Of a stretch of DNA of 64,000 bases, positions 51,361 through 61,789 are shown one piece after another; positions within the stretch are counted from its first letter, which is position 1; every line of letters begins with the position of its first letter. The notes beneath the pieces were generated by a model. The model saw only the letters and a program-made list of their open reading frames with translations. It ran no database searches and was not told the origin of the DNA. The stretch lies in the NCBI GenBank assembly GCA_030144725.1, contig JASKMD010000004.1:62001-126000 (forward strand), given 5' to 3'. Both the position numbers and the translations under genes were made by a program. Source of the DNA: Haematococcus lacustris. Its lineage: Eukaryota; Chlorophyta; Chlorophyceae; Chlamydomonadales; Haematococcaceae.

Positions 51361-52489
51361 CTTGACCCAGCCATTCTAAGCCTTACACAGCTGGCCAGAG
51401 CTGGCCAAACGTGAAAAATTAGGACATCCTACGAGATTGTGTGGGGGCATGCCCCACTCATCCTGTGTCCTGTGTCCATTGTCCGTTGTGGGTGTGTCAC
51501 TGAGTGCCTAGATGCCAGGTCATCACCAGATGCTCACCTGCGGGTGTGGTTGCCACTGATTGCACACAGCCTGCCACTGACTGAGGCCTGGTGCTGGCTT
51601 GATGCTGGCACTGGGCAGGCTGGATGTGCCCCTTCTGCCCAGACCATGAGCAACGGGTGCGCTGGCCAGTAGTATGACCATTCCAAGGTGGAAGGCCCCT
51701 GAGTGGCCCTGTGACACTGAATGACCCTGCGCCTGCACCCTGCACCTGGCAATGCTGCCATACAGAAGACGGCATGCAAACATCACCATGCAGCCTGCTG
51801 CCTGTACCATGTTGCACTGCACCTGGTGTGGTGTGGTGCGCCTGGCCCTTAACTTTCATCTTGGTGGATTTCATCTTGGTGGATTCATCAGCTCACTTCA
51901 TCAAGTTAACAGGCAACTTAACAGTTGTCCTTCACTTGTGTCCTGACCTGACGCCCTCATCTTCTAAGCCAGCCAGCAGGATAGGCACAGCGCCTGGCTG
52001 GAGGTCAGCAGGGGTCTGGCAGCAGCAGGGGTCTGGCCTGTCCCTCAGCTTTCCTTTTGGTGGATAAAGTTCTGCAGGCACAAGGACAGCACACAACAAG
52101 GTCTACAAGGCCAGGCTGCACGCCTGGAGGTCATGCTGGCTTCGTCAGCTCACTAGGTAACCATTCAGGTAACTAGGTCACCAAGTTTATTGGGTCTTTG
52201 ATGACTAGATAAACAGGCGGACTGGGTGGCATGCAGGGTTAAAGGTGTAGGTGTCTGCAAACACCCTGGCGCCATGGCTCAGACTTTGGCAGTAGTCCTT
52301 TGCTCGCATCCTGACCTGAGGCCCTCATCCACCCAGCCAGCCAGCAGGACAGGCAGCAGAGGTCAGCAGGGGTCTGGCAGCAAGCCTAGCAGCCAGGTTG
52401 GGACCCGGGCAGCAGTGCTGGCCTGGCCTGACCATGTGAGGTGACCCTAGCCTGCCTGTGCTGCGGCCGCTGCTGCGGTGGTCCCACCT
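51360..52489. repeat. Left part of duplicated unit T, copy 2
   Basis: Counterpart of 41280-42190 in the same order, with an inner duplication of about 180 bp (the CATCTTGGTGGATTTCATCT and TTCCTTTTGGTGGAT words, each followed by similar text). Nothing coding is supported. Confidence 0.6.
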
Positions 52490-55110
52490 CCCAGTAGTTG
52501 TAGTTGTGGAAGAGCTTGACGTCTGCCAGCATGAAGAAGAAAAGCCGCTCATGCCGCTGACCTCCAGGTCTTCTGCCTTGATCAGTGTGGCCGTCTTGGG
52601 CTTCACCTGCAGAGCAGCCAACAGGGGCGCCCAACAACACGAACAGCTCAGCCAGCAGGGCTTGCTACCGCCGCTGCCAGGGTTGTCGCCATGGCATGTG
52701 CAGCAGTGTAGAGTGTGGGCAGCTGCACTAGGTGCAATGCCAGTGGTCGCCATGCCCTAGTGGTCGCCATGCAGTGTGGTCCCATCAGGCCCTGACTGAC
52801 CGGGCTCTGATGCTGCTGCTCTCCAGGCATGGCCTGGCACTGCCCACGCCCATCTTAGGCCGCAAGCCCCATGCTGCCATTGCAATAGCCCATGTCAGGC
52901 AGTGAGGACAAAGCGGCCATTGCACGAGAACCGGGGTGATGCAGCTGTATGAGGCTGCACCACCCTCAGCCAGCTCCCCTCCCCTACATGCCCTACCCTG
53001 CAGGCCTATCCCCTCCTCTACAGACCTATACCCCTAGCTGCATGCGCTTGAAGCTATCACTGCCACCACCATCATCACCACCACGCACTGCAGGAGCAGC
53101 AGCAGCACACGGCATGACTCCAGGGGTCCATGGTGGGACATGGGCTGAGGGTGGGCAGGGCAGCCCCTCTGTGGCCCTGGACCCACCATGTCCAGGATCT
53201 CTTCCACCATGTCGTGAGTTGCAAGGTCTGCATACTCGCCCATGTTGACCCACATGACATGGATCTCCTTGAAGAAGGTGTGGATCTCCGCTGGGGTCAC
53301 AAAACCCTGCGTGCACACCACACCACATCACACCACATCACACCACACCACATCCCTCAGCCTGCAGGCTGTGCGGTGCAACCGTCACTGCCCCCTCACA
53401 GCTGCTGGCAGCAGGCGGCGAGGGTGAGGTGTGGAGGGTATAAGGGGCTGGGCCACCTGCAGTCCCCACCTGGTTGTCGAGCAACGTCTAGTTTGGCTCA
53501 TTGTCATCATGATGATGGCTGTCGGCTTTGTATGTGAGGATGATGCTGATGATGGCTGCCTGCCTGCCTGCCTGGGGAACCCCTCACCTTCATCAGCGTC
53601 TAGGTCAGCAGCTCCTTGACCTTGACACTACCGCTCCTGCCATGGAAGAACACGATCTTGCGTGCAGCGGTGTTGCAGTAGTGCTGGAGGAATGACGGCT
53701 GATGCTCAGCACCATGAAGACGCACATGAACACACTTAAACACATGTACCTGAACACACACAGCTCCCGTGATAGTGGGTGCGGACAGACCCACCCACAG
53801 ACCCACCCACCCACTAACCCATTACCCAATTGTGCACTGCTGTCACACTGCCTGACCCACTGCCTGCGCTGATGGCTGGCGGTGTAGGCCCCTGCACCTG
53901 CATGTCCTCCAGCAGCTCCAGCTCTATGGCCTGGGTGCGCAGGAACTCCCCAGCTGCTGCTCCTCCAGGCAGCCCGTGTCCCCCTCAGCAAAGCTGGACA
54001 GCTGGATGCGCTGCTGCAGGGGCGGGGAGGGGAGAGGGGCTCAAACCCTAAGGAGGCTGAAAGGCTGTGAGGGTCAAAGGGTTTGAGGGGTGTTGGAGAG
54101 GGTGTTAAAGGTTGTTGGGCCCAGCTGCTGCCCCGCACGCTGTGACTCCACAGTGGGTCAGGGTCAGGGTCAGGGTCAGCCCCGACCTGTACCAGTCAGA
54201 CTGCAGCAGGCATGGCTGCGGACCAGCGCTTGCATGTGAGCCCGCATGCGTAGGTGGGCCGCAACCAAGGTGGCGGAGATGTAGGCGTCTGAGTCTCGCG
54301 CAACAGACAATCCCAACAGCCTGTGGTGGCACAGGGGGGCACCCACAACGACCCTTGGGGAAGGGGAGGGTCCCTGGCCCTAACCCTAACCTCAACTATA
54401 GTCCTGCACATGTGCATGCAGTTGCTTGTAGGCTGTTGACCTGAAGCTGTGCCCTGGAAGGAAGCATTGAGCGCTAAGCACCTGGGCAAAGCGGGTGAAC
54501 AGGGATGGCTGGAAACACGGGTCCACCATGCCGCCAAACATCTCACGCGCCTTGTTGGCTACCAGGTTGATGCCAGGGGCGGCATGCCTAGCAGCAAGGC
54601 GCTGTCCTACAGAGGTGGGCAAGAACAGCAAGCAAACGGAGTAAAGAGCATGGCTTGGACAGCTGCCTTGCTACTTGCAGGGCGATGTTGACCGGCTGAT
54701 GACAGAAGCAGGTGTGCTGATGACGGAAGCAGTGGCAGGTGTGTTGAGGGAGGGCCCCTCGGCTGCTGCTCACTGGCCAGGCAGGGGCAGGGCAGGCCAG
54801 CCCTGTTGTTCCAGCTGCACTCTGGCTGGTGCTGCCAGCTCTTTATCTTACCTATGTCTTGCTAGCATGTGAAGTGTAACCTGTAAGGATGCATTCACCG
54901 CTCAGTGCTGCTACAGTCTAGATATACAGGTGCAGCAAACCTTGTCCTTAAACTGCCATAGCTTGTTGCTGCCGCTGTGTTGACAGCCCACCCCGAATTG
55001 ACCAAGCCCCCTAGTGAGTGCTGCTTTACGTCATCCTGCACCAGCTGCAGGCTCCCTAATGTATTCAAGTGATTGCAGCAAGATGAGACAATGTCGGGCC
55101 TGAATGACAT
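52490..55110 (-). pseudogene. TON2-like: TON2/FASS-like PP2A B'' regulatory subunit, decayed copy 2 (most complete)
   Basis: All recognised exon-like pieces are present, high to low. About 54480-54620: LVANKAREMFGGMVDPCFQP. 54231-54320: LLGLSVARDSDAYISA and AAHLRMRAHMQ. 53898-54010: RIQLSSFAEGDTGCLEEQQL with one C missing (CTCCCC for CTCCCCC), which shifts the frame. 53588-53698: PSFLQHYCNTAARKIVFFHG, SGSVKVKELLT, then TAG. 53187-53306: GFVTPAEIHTFFKEIHVMW to MVEEILDM. 52490-52606: VKPKTATLIKAEDLEVSGMSG with a 1-bp loss, then FFMLADVKLFHNYNYWE in another frame. The order matches plant TON2 with its Arg/Lys-Phe-Phe-Phe-His segment and C-terminal EF-hand pair. Two frameshifts and one stop make it a pseudogene unless splicing avoids them. 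Additional 5' exons may lie at 54895-55110. Confidence 0.75.
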
Positions 55111-55179
55111 CCTGCACCACTGGCAGGTCTCCTTTAAGACTCAAGACCGGATGACGAAGCCCAGATGTGTGATTTTGTG

Positions 55180-55468
55180 TTCAGGCTCAGCGGTGGTAGC
55201 CAGGTGGCAGCTGGGTCGTGGTGGAGCTGTGTGTCATTCAGCAGAGGCGCTCCCATCTGCCTTCAGCCTCATGATGCGCTTAAGCAGGCATGACCAGGTT
55301 AGCGCTGCATTGGTCGGAAGAACTAGAGCAAGGGGTCTTGCAGTTCAATCTCATTCGCATGTGCATGCTGCGGACAAGTCGAGGCTGGAAAATGTGATAT
55401 CAAATGAGCTAGTCCGCTGCGGCTCTGTAGACACCAGCAGACACCAGTAGTCGCCAATTGTAACAGCC
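55180..55468. promoter_or_regulatory. Conserved divergent intergenic region, copy 2
   Basis: Counterpart of 44640-44885 with the same words in the same order up to AGCCATGG, including GTGATATCAAATGAGC. It remains well conserved although both genes it separates are broken here, which points to recent duplication rather than continuing selection. Confidence 0.6.
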
Positions 55469-55663
55469 ATGGCCAAGAGGCACAGGCACAGCGATGCGTC
55501 CGTAGTCAGCGTGCCCGTCGAGGCACCGCCAACAAGTCTTGGACCTGCCCAGGGCACCTCCCTGATGGAACTGCCTTATGCGCTACTGGACGACGTCGCC
55601 CGCCGGGCCATACAGCTTGGTGCTGGCGGAGCATGTACTGCCCCGAGGCCCGGGACTGGCTGA
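55469..55663 (+). pseudogene. LRR-B family N-terminal stub (64 aa)
   Basis: Starts like the gene at 44886 (MAKRHRHSDASVVSVPVEAP) and covers the first half of the F-box-like motif (LMELPYALLDDVARRAIQLG). Homology stops at about 55628, after QLGAGGA; unrelated residues follow to a TGA at 55661. Everything else, including all LRRs, is missing. Confidence 0.8.
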
Positions 55664-56060
55664 CTTGCATGCGCCACACCCATGTATGAGTCATTGTGGC
55701 TTGCATGCAACATCACACTTCCTCACCTGCACTCACCTCCACTCTGGCCTGGTGCTGGCTGACTGATGACCAGTATGTGTCAGGCTGGCAGGGTCAGGGT
55801 GGCCATGGAGTCATGAGTGCTTGTGTTGCAAGCGTTGGCAGTGGCTGGGCTGCATCGCTGGAGCAAGCTGTCAGGGTCGAGATGGCCTCCAGTCACACCA
55901 CATTGCCTCCATGAACAAGGGTATGATGTTAAGAGGACAGTGGACACAGGCAAGCTGGCCAACCATGGGTCTGGAACTGACAGGACGGTGGAGACAGACG
56001 GTGCGATCTAATGAGATTAGTTCTTCATTAGTCGAGCGGCAACCGCTCCCTAGCGATGAG
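55664..56060. other. Unassigned sequence replacing the LRR gene body
   Basis: No gene recognised. 55685-55725 (TGTATGAGTCATTGTGGCTT, GCATGCAACATCACACTTCC) resembles 16792-16832. The right end grades into the tail of a 3'-A module (TAGGATGTAAATCAAGGGG, TTCAGTTGCTCTTCATTTCA). Confidence 0.45.
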
Positions 56061-56700
56061 TAGGATGTAAATCAAGGGGTGTAGTGGCTGTTCAGTTGCT
56101 CTTCATTTCATTTCACAGTTTGTGGCCAGCCTGCACAGCTAGGGTTAGGGTAAGGACAGCACAACTACTCTGCTGCTACAATGTTGTCCCTACGGATGCC
56201 TGACACAATTGCAGCAGCCTCCTCTCAGTCCGCGCGGTGTAATGTGCAGTGTGATTATCACCTTCACATTGTCATGGCCTGACCTGGTGCAGCCAGATGC
56301 AGGCTTCACCTGCCTGTCGCACAAGTCTCCAAGCTGCCCGGCCACACTTTTCCACTGTGGGTGTGCTGCTGAGAGGTGCCTTGTCTTCTTCGCGGGGTGC
56401 CTGGTCTGCTCTCTGCCCTCATGCAGGCCATGCCTGGAGCAGCAGGGTGGGGCAGGGGGTGTGGGAGGGTCTTGCACTGCAGCCTGCCCGCCTGCACCCT
56501 TCGAGCCCTACGCCCTAGACCCAGTCCTGGTCCTGCTCATGAGTTGCTTGGCCTGCAGGACAACCCATTGTGGGCTGTCTCCACACTCATCCCACATTAG
56601 CCCTTGACCCGGTCAACTTCAGCCTCTCTTCAGCTGCTGCAGGCTGTTGAGTTGCAAGCGCTCACTCTGTAGCTTATCTGCAGGGTTCTGACGCCTTGCT
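56060..56700 (+). repeat. Module S, uninterrupted copy 3
   Basis: AGCTAGGGTTAGGGTAAGGA, ATTGTCATGGCCTGACCTGG, CACTGTGGGTGTGCTGCTGA, CTCATGCAGGCCATGCCTGG, GCACTGCAGCCTGCCCGCC, ACAACCCATTGTGGGCTGTC. This serves as the array-free version of 4561-6597. Confidence 0.7.
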
Positions 56701-57300
56701 TGCCCGGTGCCGGTGACTGTTGCTGTGTTGAGTGTGGATGTGGATGTCAGGTCAGAAGGGGACAGAGAGGCGGGCACTCTCCTTGACGACCCTGTGCTCT
56801 TGCAACAGCAGAGGTTTTACTTGCGGCATTAGCTCAGCGGCACCCGCTGTGGCACCTCGGCAAGGACTCTTTACGCCCAAACTACGCACGTACCTTCCCA
56901 CCTGCCGCTGTCCCTGCAGCTGCAGCACCGGGACGTCAGCACCAGGACCCCGACCTCATCCAGCAGCCGCAGCAGCCTGGGCCTGGGCCATGGTTAAAGT
57001 CAGCAGCCTGTTTGCTGGCAGCGCAGCCGACATCATGGCACTGGCTCCACTGCACCGGGACTGCACCCGCCTAAGGTTCCACGGTGGCCCAGCCCGAACT
57101 TCGCTAGACTTCTTGTGGCAGGTGGTACCCACACCTCGTGGCTGTGGCTCCCGACAGGTGTGTGAGGCAGGAGTGGCCCGAGAGCTGGCCTAAAGGTTAT
57201 GCGTCACACAGCTGGAGCTGGCGCCCTGGGGCCTTCGGATGCCGGGTGCTTAGCATGCAGGGGGTGGGCCCCGGGCTGTAGGAGCCAGCTGTGGACCTGC
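56700..57300 (+). pseudogene. LRR-C family pseudogene, copy 5
   Basis: 56710-56800 (GTGACTGTTGCTGTGTTGAG, GTGGATGTGGATGTCAGGTC, CTCTCCTTGACGACCCTGTG) matches 10680-10765 of copy 1. 57030-57125 encodes IMALAPLHRDCTRLRFHGGP and TSLDF. Frame breaks and missing LRRs show decay. Confidence 0.6.
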
Positions 57301-57500
57301 AGTGGGGCGGTCAGGTGGGTGCGACCTGGAGGGTGCGACCTGGCGCGTTGGAGGGCCCTGGCAGGCTCTCCACTGGTGGCCACATTGGCAGGAACAGGGC
57401 GGGCACAGGGGGGCCAGGGCGGGGTGTGAAAGGGCAGGCAGGGAGCAGGCAGGAAGGGGCCAGGCAGGGGCCGGTCAATGACCCACTCTCCCCAGCACCG
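57300..57500. other. Join between LRR-C remnant and TON2-like copy 3
   Basis: GGCCAGGGCGGGGTGTGAA and GGCAGGCAGG match 51297-51325. From about 57500 (CCTCCTCTACAGACC) the sequence follows the TON2-like unit, skipping the last TON2 exon and the left part of unit T, so a deletion of about 1.3 kb relative to copy 2 has occurred here. Confidence 0.5.
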
Positions 57501-59180
57501 CCCTCAGCCAACTCCCTTTTCCTACAGGCCCTCCCCTGCAGGCCTATTCCCTCCTCTACAGACCATTACCCCTCGCTGCATGCATTTGAAGCTATCACCA
57601 CCACCACCATCATCACCACCACGCGCTACCGGAGCAGCAGCAGCACACGGCATGACTCCAGGGTCCATGGTGCAACATGAGCTGAGGGTGGGCAGGGCAG
57701 CCCCTACGTGCCCTCTCACCCACCATGTCCAGGGTCTCATCCACCACATGGTAGATTGCGAGGTCTGCATACTCGCCCATGTTACCCCACATGACATGGA
57801 TCTCCTCGAAGAAGGTGTAGATCTCCGCTGAGGTGACAAAACCCTGCGTGCACACCACACCACATCACACCACACAACACCACACCACATCCCTCAGCCT
57901 GCAGGCTGTGCGGTGCAACCGTCACTGCCCCTCACAGCTGCAGGCAGCAGGCGGTGAGGGTGAGGTGTGGAGGGTATGCGGGGCTGGGCCACCTGCAGTC
58001 CCCACCTGGTTCTTGAGCAACGTCTAGTTTGGCTCATTGTCATCATGATGATGGCTATCGGCTTTGTATGTGAGGATGATGCTGATGATGGCTGCCTGCC
58101 TGCCTGCCTGGGGAACCCCTCACCTTCATCAGCGTCTAGGTCAGCAGCTCCTTGACCTTGACACTGCCGTTCCTGCCATGGAAGAACACAATCATGCGTG
58201 CAGCGGTGTTGCAGTAGTGCTGGAGGAATGACGGCTGATGCCCAGCACCATGAAGACGCACATGAACACACATGAACACACGCACCTGAACACACACAGC
58301 TTCTGATAGCGGTGCGCACAGACCCACCCACCACCCACCCACCCACCACCCACTTGTGCAATGCTGTCCCACTGCCTGGCCCACTGCCTGCGCTGATGGC
58401 TGGCGGTGTAGGCCCCTGCACCTGCATGTCCTCCAGCAGCTCCAGCTCCATGGCCTGGGTGCGCAGGAACCCCCCCAGCTGCTGCTCCTCCAGGCAGCCC
58501 GTGTCCCCCTCAGCAAAGCTGGACAGCTGGATGCGCTGCAGCAGGGGGAGGGGAGGGGAGAGGGGCTCAAACCCTAAGGAGGCTCAAAGGCTGTGAGGGT
58601 CAAAGGGTTTGAGGGGTGTTGGAGAGGGTGTTGAAGGGTGTTGGGCCTAACTGCTGCCCCGCACGCTGTGACTCCACAGTGGATCAGGGTCAGGGTCAGG
58701 GTCAGCCCTGACATGCACCACCAGGCAGGAGGCATTGCCGCATACCACCACTTGCATGTGAGCCCGCATGCGCAGGTGGGCCGCAACCAAGGTGGTCGAG
58801 ATGTAGACGTCTGAGTCCTGCGCAGCAGACCATCCCAACAGCCTGTGGTGGCACAGGGGGGCAACCACAACGACCCTTGGGTAAGGGGAGGGACCCTGGC
58901 CCTACCCCTAACCTTAACATAAATCCTGTAAATGCACACGCAGTTGCTTGTAGGCTGTTGAGCTGAAGCTGTGCAAAGGGAGCATTGAGCGCTAAGCACC
59001 TGGGCGAAGCGGGCGAACAGGGATGGCTTGAAACACGGGTCCACGATGCCGCCAAACATCTCACGTGCCTTGTTGGCCACCAGGTTGCTGCCAGGGGCGG
59101 CATGCCTAGCAGCAAGGTGGGCAAGAGCAGGCTTGGACAGCTGCCTTGCTACTGGCAGGTTGAGGGCCAAGGTGCTGGCA
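57500..59180 (-). pseudogene. TON2-like: TON2/FASS-like PP2A B'' regulatory subunit, decayed copy 3
   Basis: Exon-like pieces, high to low. About 58985-59118: LVANKAREMFGGIVDPCFKP. 58752-58842: LLGWSAAQDSDVYISTT and AAHLRMRAHMQ. 58422-58535: RIQLSSFAEGDTGCLEEQQL in one open frame. 58124-58234: PSFLQHYCNTAARMIVFFHG, NGSVKVKELLT, then the same TAG as in copy 2. 57724-57843: GFVTSAEIYTFFEEIHVMW to VVDETLDM. The last exon (VKPK to NYRE) is absent. The shared TAG after KELLT looks like loss of one C from an ancestral ACCTCAGACGC, so the lesion predates the duplication of copies 2 and 3, unless an upstream donor is used instead. Confidence 0.7.
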
Positions 59181-59259
59181 GGACGATGTTGATGACAGAA
59201 GCAGATGTGCTGATGATGGAAGCAGAGACAGGTGTGTGGAGGACCCCTTGGCTGCTGCT

Positions 59260-59614
59260 CCCTGGCCAGGCAGTGGTGGTAGTGGTGGTGCCAGCGGTGG
59301 TAGCCAGGTGGCAGCTGGATTGTGATGGAGCTGTGTGTTACCCAGCAGAGGGCGCACCCATCTGCCGTCAGCCTCAGGGGGTGTTAGGGAGGTGTTTGGG
59401 GGGTGGCTGGGGAACGTACAGAGCGTAGGTAGAGGCTTAGACGTTGTCTTTGAGTGGGTGGTGGCGACCCTCGTCTTTCATTGTTTTGTCTCTTCCATCT
59501 CCTCAAACGTTGCTTCCCCGTTGGTTTCTTTTTTACAAAAGCTGCGGAAGATTGATATCAAATGAGCTTCTCCCGCTGGGGCTAGTCGTGTAGTAGTCGT
59601 CCATCGCTCCAGCC
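59260..59614. promoter_or_regulatory. Divergent intergenic region, copy 3 (partly conserved)
   Basis: Keeps GGTAGCCAGGTGGCAGCTGG, CCATCTGCCGTCAGCCTCA, GATTGATATCAAATGAGCTT and GTAGTCGTCCATCG before AGCCATGG, but about 150 bp in the middle differ (CTTTCATTGTTTTGTCTCTT, TTTCTTTTTTACAAAAGC), a pyrimidine-rich tract not found in the other two copies. Confidence 0.5.
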
Positions 59615-61348
59615 ATGGTCAAGCGGCGCAGGCGCAGCGATGCACCCGTTGATGGCGTGCCCGTCAAGGCACCTACAGCAACTCTTGGACCTCTTCCTGG
59701 CATCTCCCTGCTGGATCTGCCTGCTGCGCTATTGGACGACGTCGCCCGCCGTTCCATACAGCTTGGTGCCGGAGGAGCCCTGTCGCTCACCTGCCGTTCC
59801 CTTTCTAAGACCAATCTGTTACACGCCCCAGCTCTCCTTATTCAGCTGGACAGCCAGCGCTGCGACCAGTTCCTCACACCACGCGTCGGCGCAGCCCTTA
59901 AAGCCAGGACGGTCAAGCTGGCCCTGACTCTAGAGCGACAGCAGGCTCAAGACAGCAGGCAGTACCTCAGTCTGTTGACCAAGGTTCTGAAGAAGCTGGG
60001 CAGTTGTGCAGCCGTGGAAGCCTGCAAGCTAGGCACCATTCAGGGTCCCTTCTCCGACCCTCTTAGGCATCTTCAGCGCTGCAGCCTCGGCCTTGCTCAG
60101 CACTTGATGGACAGCTTTCCAAGCCTTACCTCCCTGTCTCTCCACAACTGTGCCACCCCCTGCAGTGGCCTGGCCAGCCTAATCGCCCACCCGCGTATGT
60201 CCCTGCAGCTGCAGCAGCTGGACCTCAGCAGCACCACCATCCTCAAGCCTGAGCGGTTTGAGCCAGGGGCAGCCACCCTGGCCAACCTGTTCCATGCCTC
60301 CAGGCTCAAGCAGCTGAGCTTGTTGATCAATGGGGTCACCTCCTGGGGGGCCCTCCTGCCCGACTTACAGCCATTGTCCCAACACCTGACTCAGTTGTGC
60401 CTCACGCTGCAGAATGGTGTGGGCTTTGACAAACTCATTGCAACAGTGCAGCCCCTGGCTCAGCTGCAGGTATTGGCGATCTCCAGCCTTTACAACCTGG
60501 GGGGTCTGCCTAGCCTGCTGCAGGCGTTGCCTCAGCTGCACACCCTGCAGCTGCCAGACACAACAGGCTATGGGATGGAGCAGCTGGACACATTGTTGGC
60601 AGCCACCCAGCTTACCAGCATCCAACTGAGCTCAGTGAAGGGGCTGACCAGCTCACGTGCAGATGTGCCCTGCAGCTGGCAGCGGCTGGAGCTCAGAGGC
60701 TATGTTTGTTGCCCCTCTGTGGCACACCTACCGCTGCACTCCCTAACCCAGCCCTTGGAGCTGGGAGAGCTTCTCATACGTACTGACCAAGGTGACCACT
60801 GCGATCTTGTGGCAGCTGCAGTGCACAACCTGACACAGGCTTGCAGTGTGCCAGTGAGGATCAAGGCCTTGCGGCTGCTCATGTCTGAAGTGGACACGGC
60901 AGCTCAGCAGCATGTAGACTTGCAACAGCTGGTGGCTGTGCTGCAAGCGCTGAAGCATTGCAGCAGGGGAAGTGTGCACATGGCCCAGATGAATGTGGGC
61001 GCGGCGGATGTTGCGACACTGGCGCCATTGTGCCAGGGCTGCACACAACTTGACTTCTGGTGCGGCAGCGTGACCCCCTCCCTGGAGTTCTGGCACCAGC
61101 TGGTGCAGCTCATGCCCACAGTCACTAATGTTGTCTTTGAGCGTGTAGATGGGAGCACGAGCTCAGCCATGCATCAGTCTCTGCAGCTCATGGCTGAGCA
61201 AGCTTGGGCACGCTGGCTGGACATTTGCATTTCTCGCCCATCCTGCTCCCCGGAGCTGCCTGCATGCTGGCAGGCCAGCCCCCTCTCCCTACCGGGCAAG
61301 CTCAGGGTGTGGATGAAAGATCTGAACGGATGCATCATGAACGCATGA
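59615..61348 (+). CDS. F-box-like/LRR protein, subfamily B (577 aa), intact
   Basis: Start in AGCCATGGTC as in the gene at 44886. The best F-box-like match in subfamily B: LLDLPAALLDDVARRSIQLG, LSLTCRSLSKTNLLHAPALL, at residues about 31-78. LRR-like segments: FPSLTSLSLHNCAT, MSLQLQQLDLSSTTIL, LKQLSLLIN, LTQLCLTLQ, LAQLQVLAISSLYNLGGL, LPQLHTLQLPD, ATQLTSIQLSSVKGL, SWQRLELRG, CTQLDFWCGSVTPSLEFWHQ, MPTVTNVVF. The signature is MAEQAWARWLDICI (Pro changed to Ala). The tail is longer than usual (KLRVWMKDLNGCIMNA) because the common stop codon is lost and the next in-frame stop lies 8 codons on. No membrane or secretion signal. Confidence 0.86.
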   Translation: MVKRRRRSDAPVDGVPVKAPTATLGPLPGISLLDLPAALLDDVARRSIQLGAGGALSLTCRSLSKTNLLHAPALLIQLDSQRCDQFLTPRVGAALKARTVKLALTLERQQAQDSRQYLSLLTKVLKKLGSCAAVEACKLGTIQGPFSDPLRHLQRCSLGLAQHLMDSFPSLTSLSLHNCATPCSGLASLIAHPRMSLQLQQLDLSSTTILKPERFEPGAATLANLFHASRLKQLSLLINGVTSWGALLPDLQPLSQHLTQLCLTLQNGVGFDKLIATVQPLAQLQVLAISSLYNLGGLPSLLQALPQLHTLQLPDTTGYGMEQLDTLLAATQLTSIQLSSVKGLTSSRADVPCSWQRLELRGYVCCPSVAHLPLHSLTQPLELGELLIRTDQGDHCDLVAAAVHNLTQACSVPVRIKALRLLMSEVDTAAQQHVDLQQLVAVLQALKHCSRGSVHMAQMNVGAADVATLAPLCQGCTQLDFWCGSVTPSLEFWHQLVQLMPTVTNVVFERVDGSTSSAMHQSLQLMAEQAWARWLDICISRPSCSPELPACWQASPLSLPGKLRVWMKDLNGCIMNA

Positions 61349-61789
61349 GCCACGAGTGTGCGCACCCTTGTCAGGAGCAGCAGCACCCACATATGCTTTG
61401 CCTGCAGGCGCATGGGCTGTCCCAACCATGTGTGCCAACAGCAGTGTGTGCCTTGCTGATGATGTGATCAAAGCAACCCATACTCACCAGCCTTTGCCTG
61501 CCTGCCTGCTGACATACCTGGTGGTTGCCGGTGTTGTAGTGGCCGTTGTTTCGGTCAATGAAGATGAGGCTGCAGTGGCTGGACATGGTGTTGTGGTCCA
61601 GACAGGCTGCCGCTGTGGGTTGGTGTGCAAGGCATTTGTAATAACATGGTGATGTCCATGGTGACATGTCGCTTACCAGTGTCTAAGGCCAATGTGCCAT
61701 TGCATTGTGGTGGTGCTGCGGACACATTGGGTGATGGTGGCGTCTCTGAGCAATGGAAAATGTCTGTGTAGTTGTTGCTTATTGCACCA
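61349..61789 (+). repeat. 3'-B module, copy 3
   Basis: ACGCATGAGCCACGAGTGTG, CACATATGCTTTGCCTGCAG, CAATGTGCCATTGCATTGTG and GGGTGATGGTGGCGTCTCTG in family order. Follows the intact LRR-B gene directly. Confidence 0.65.
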
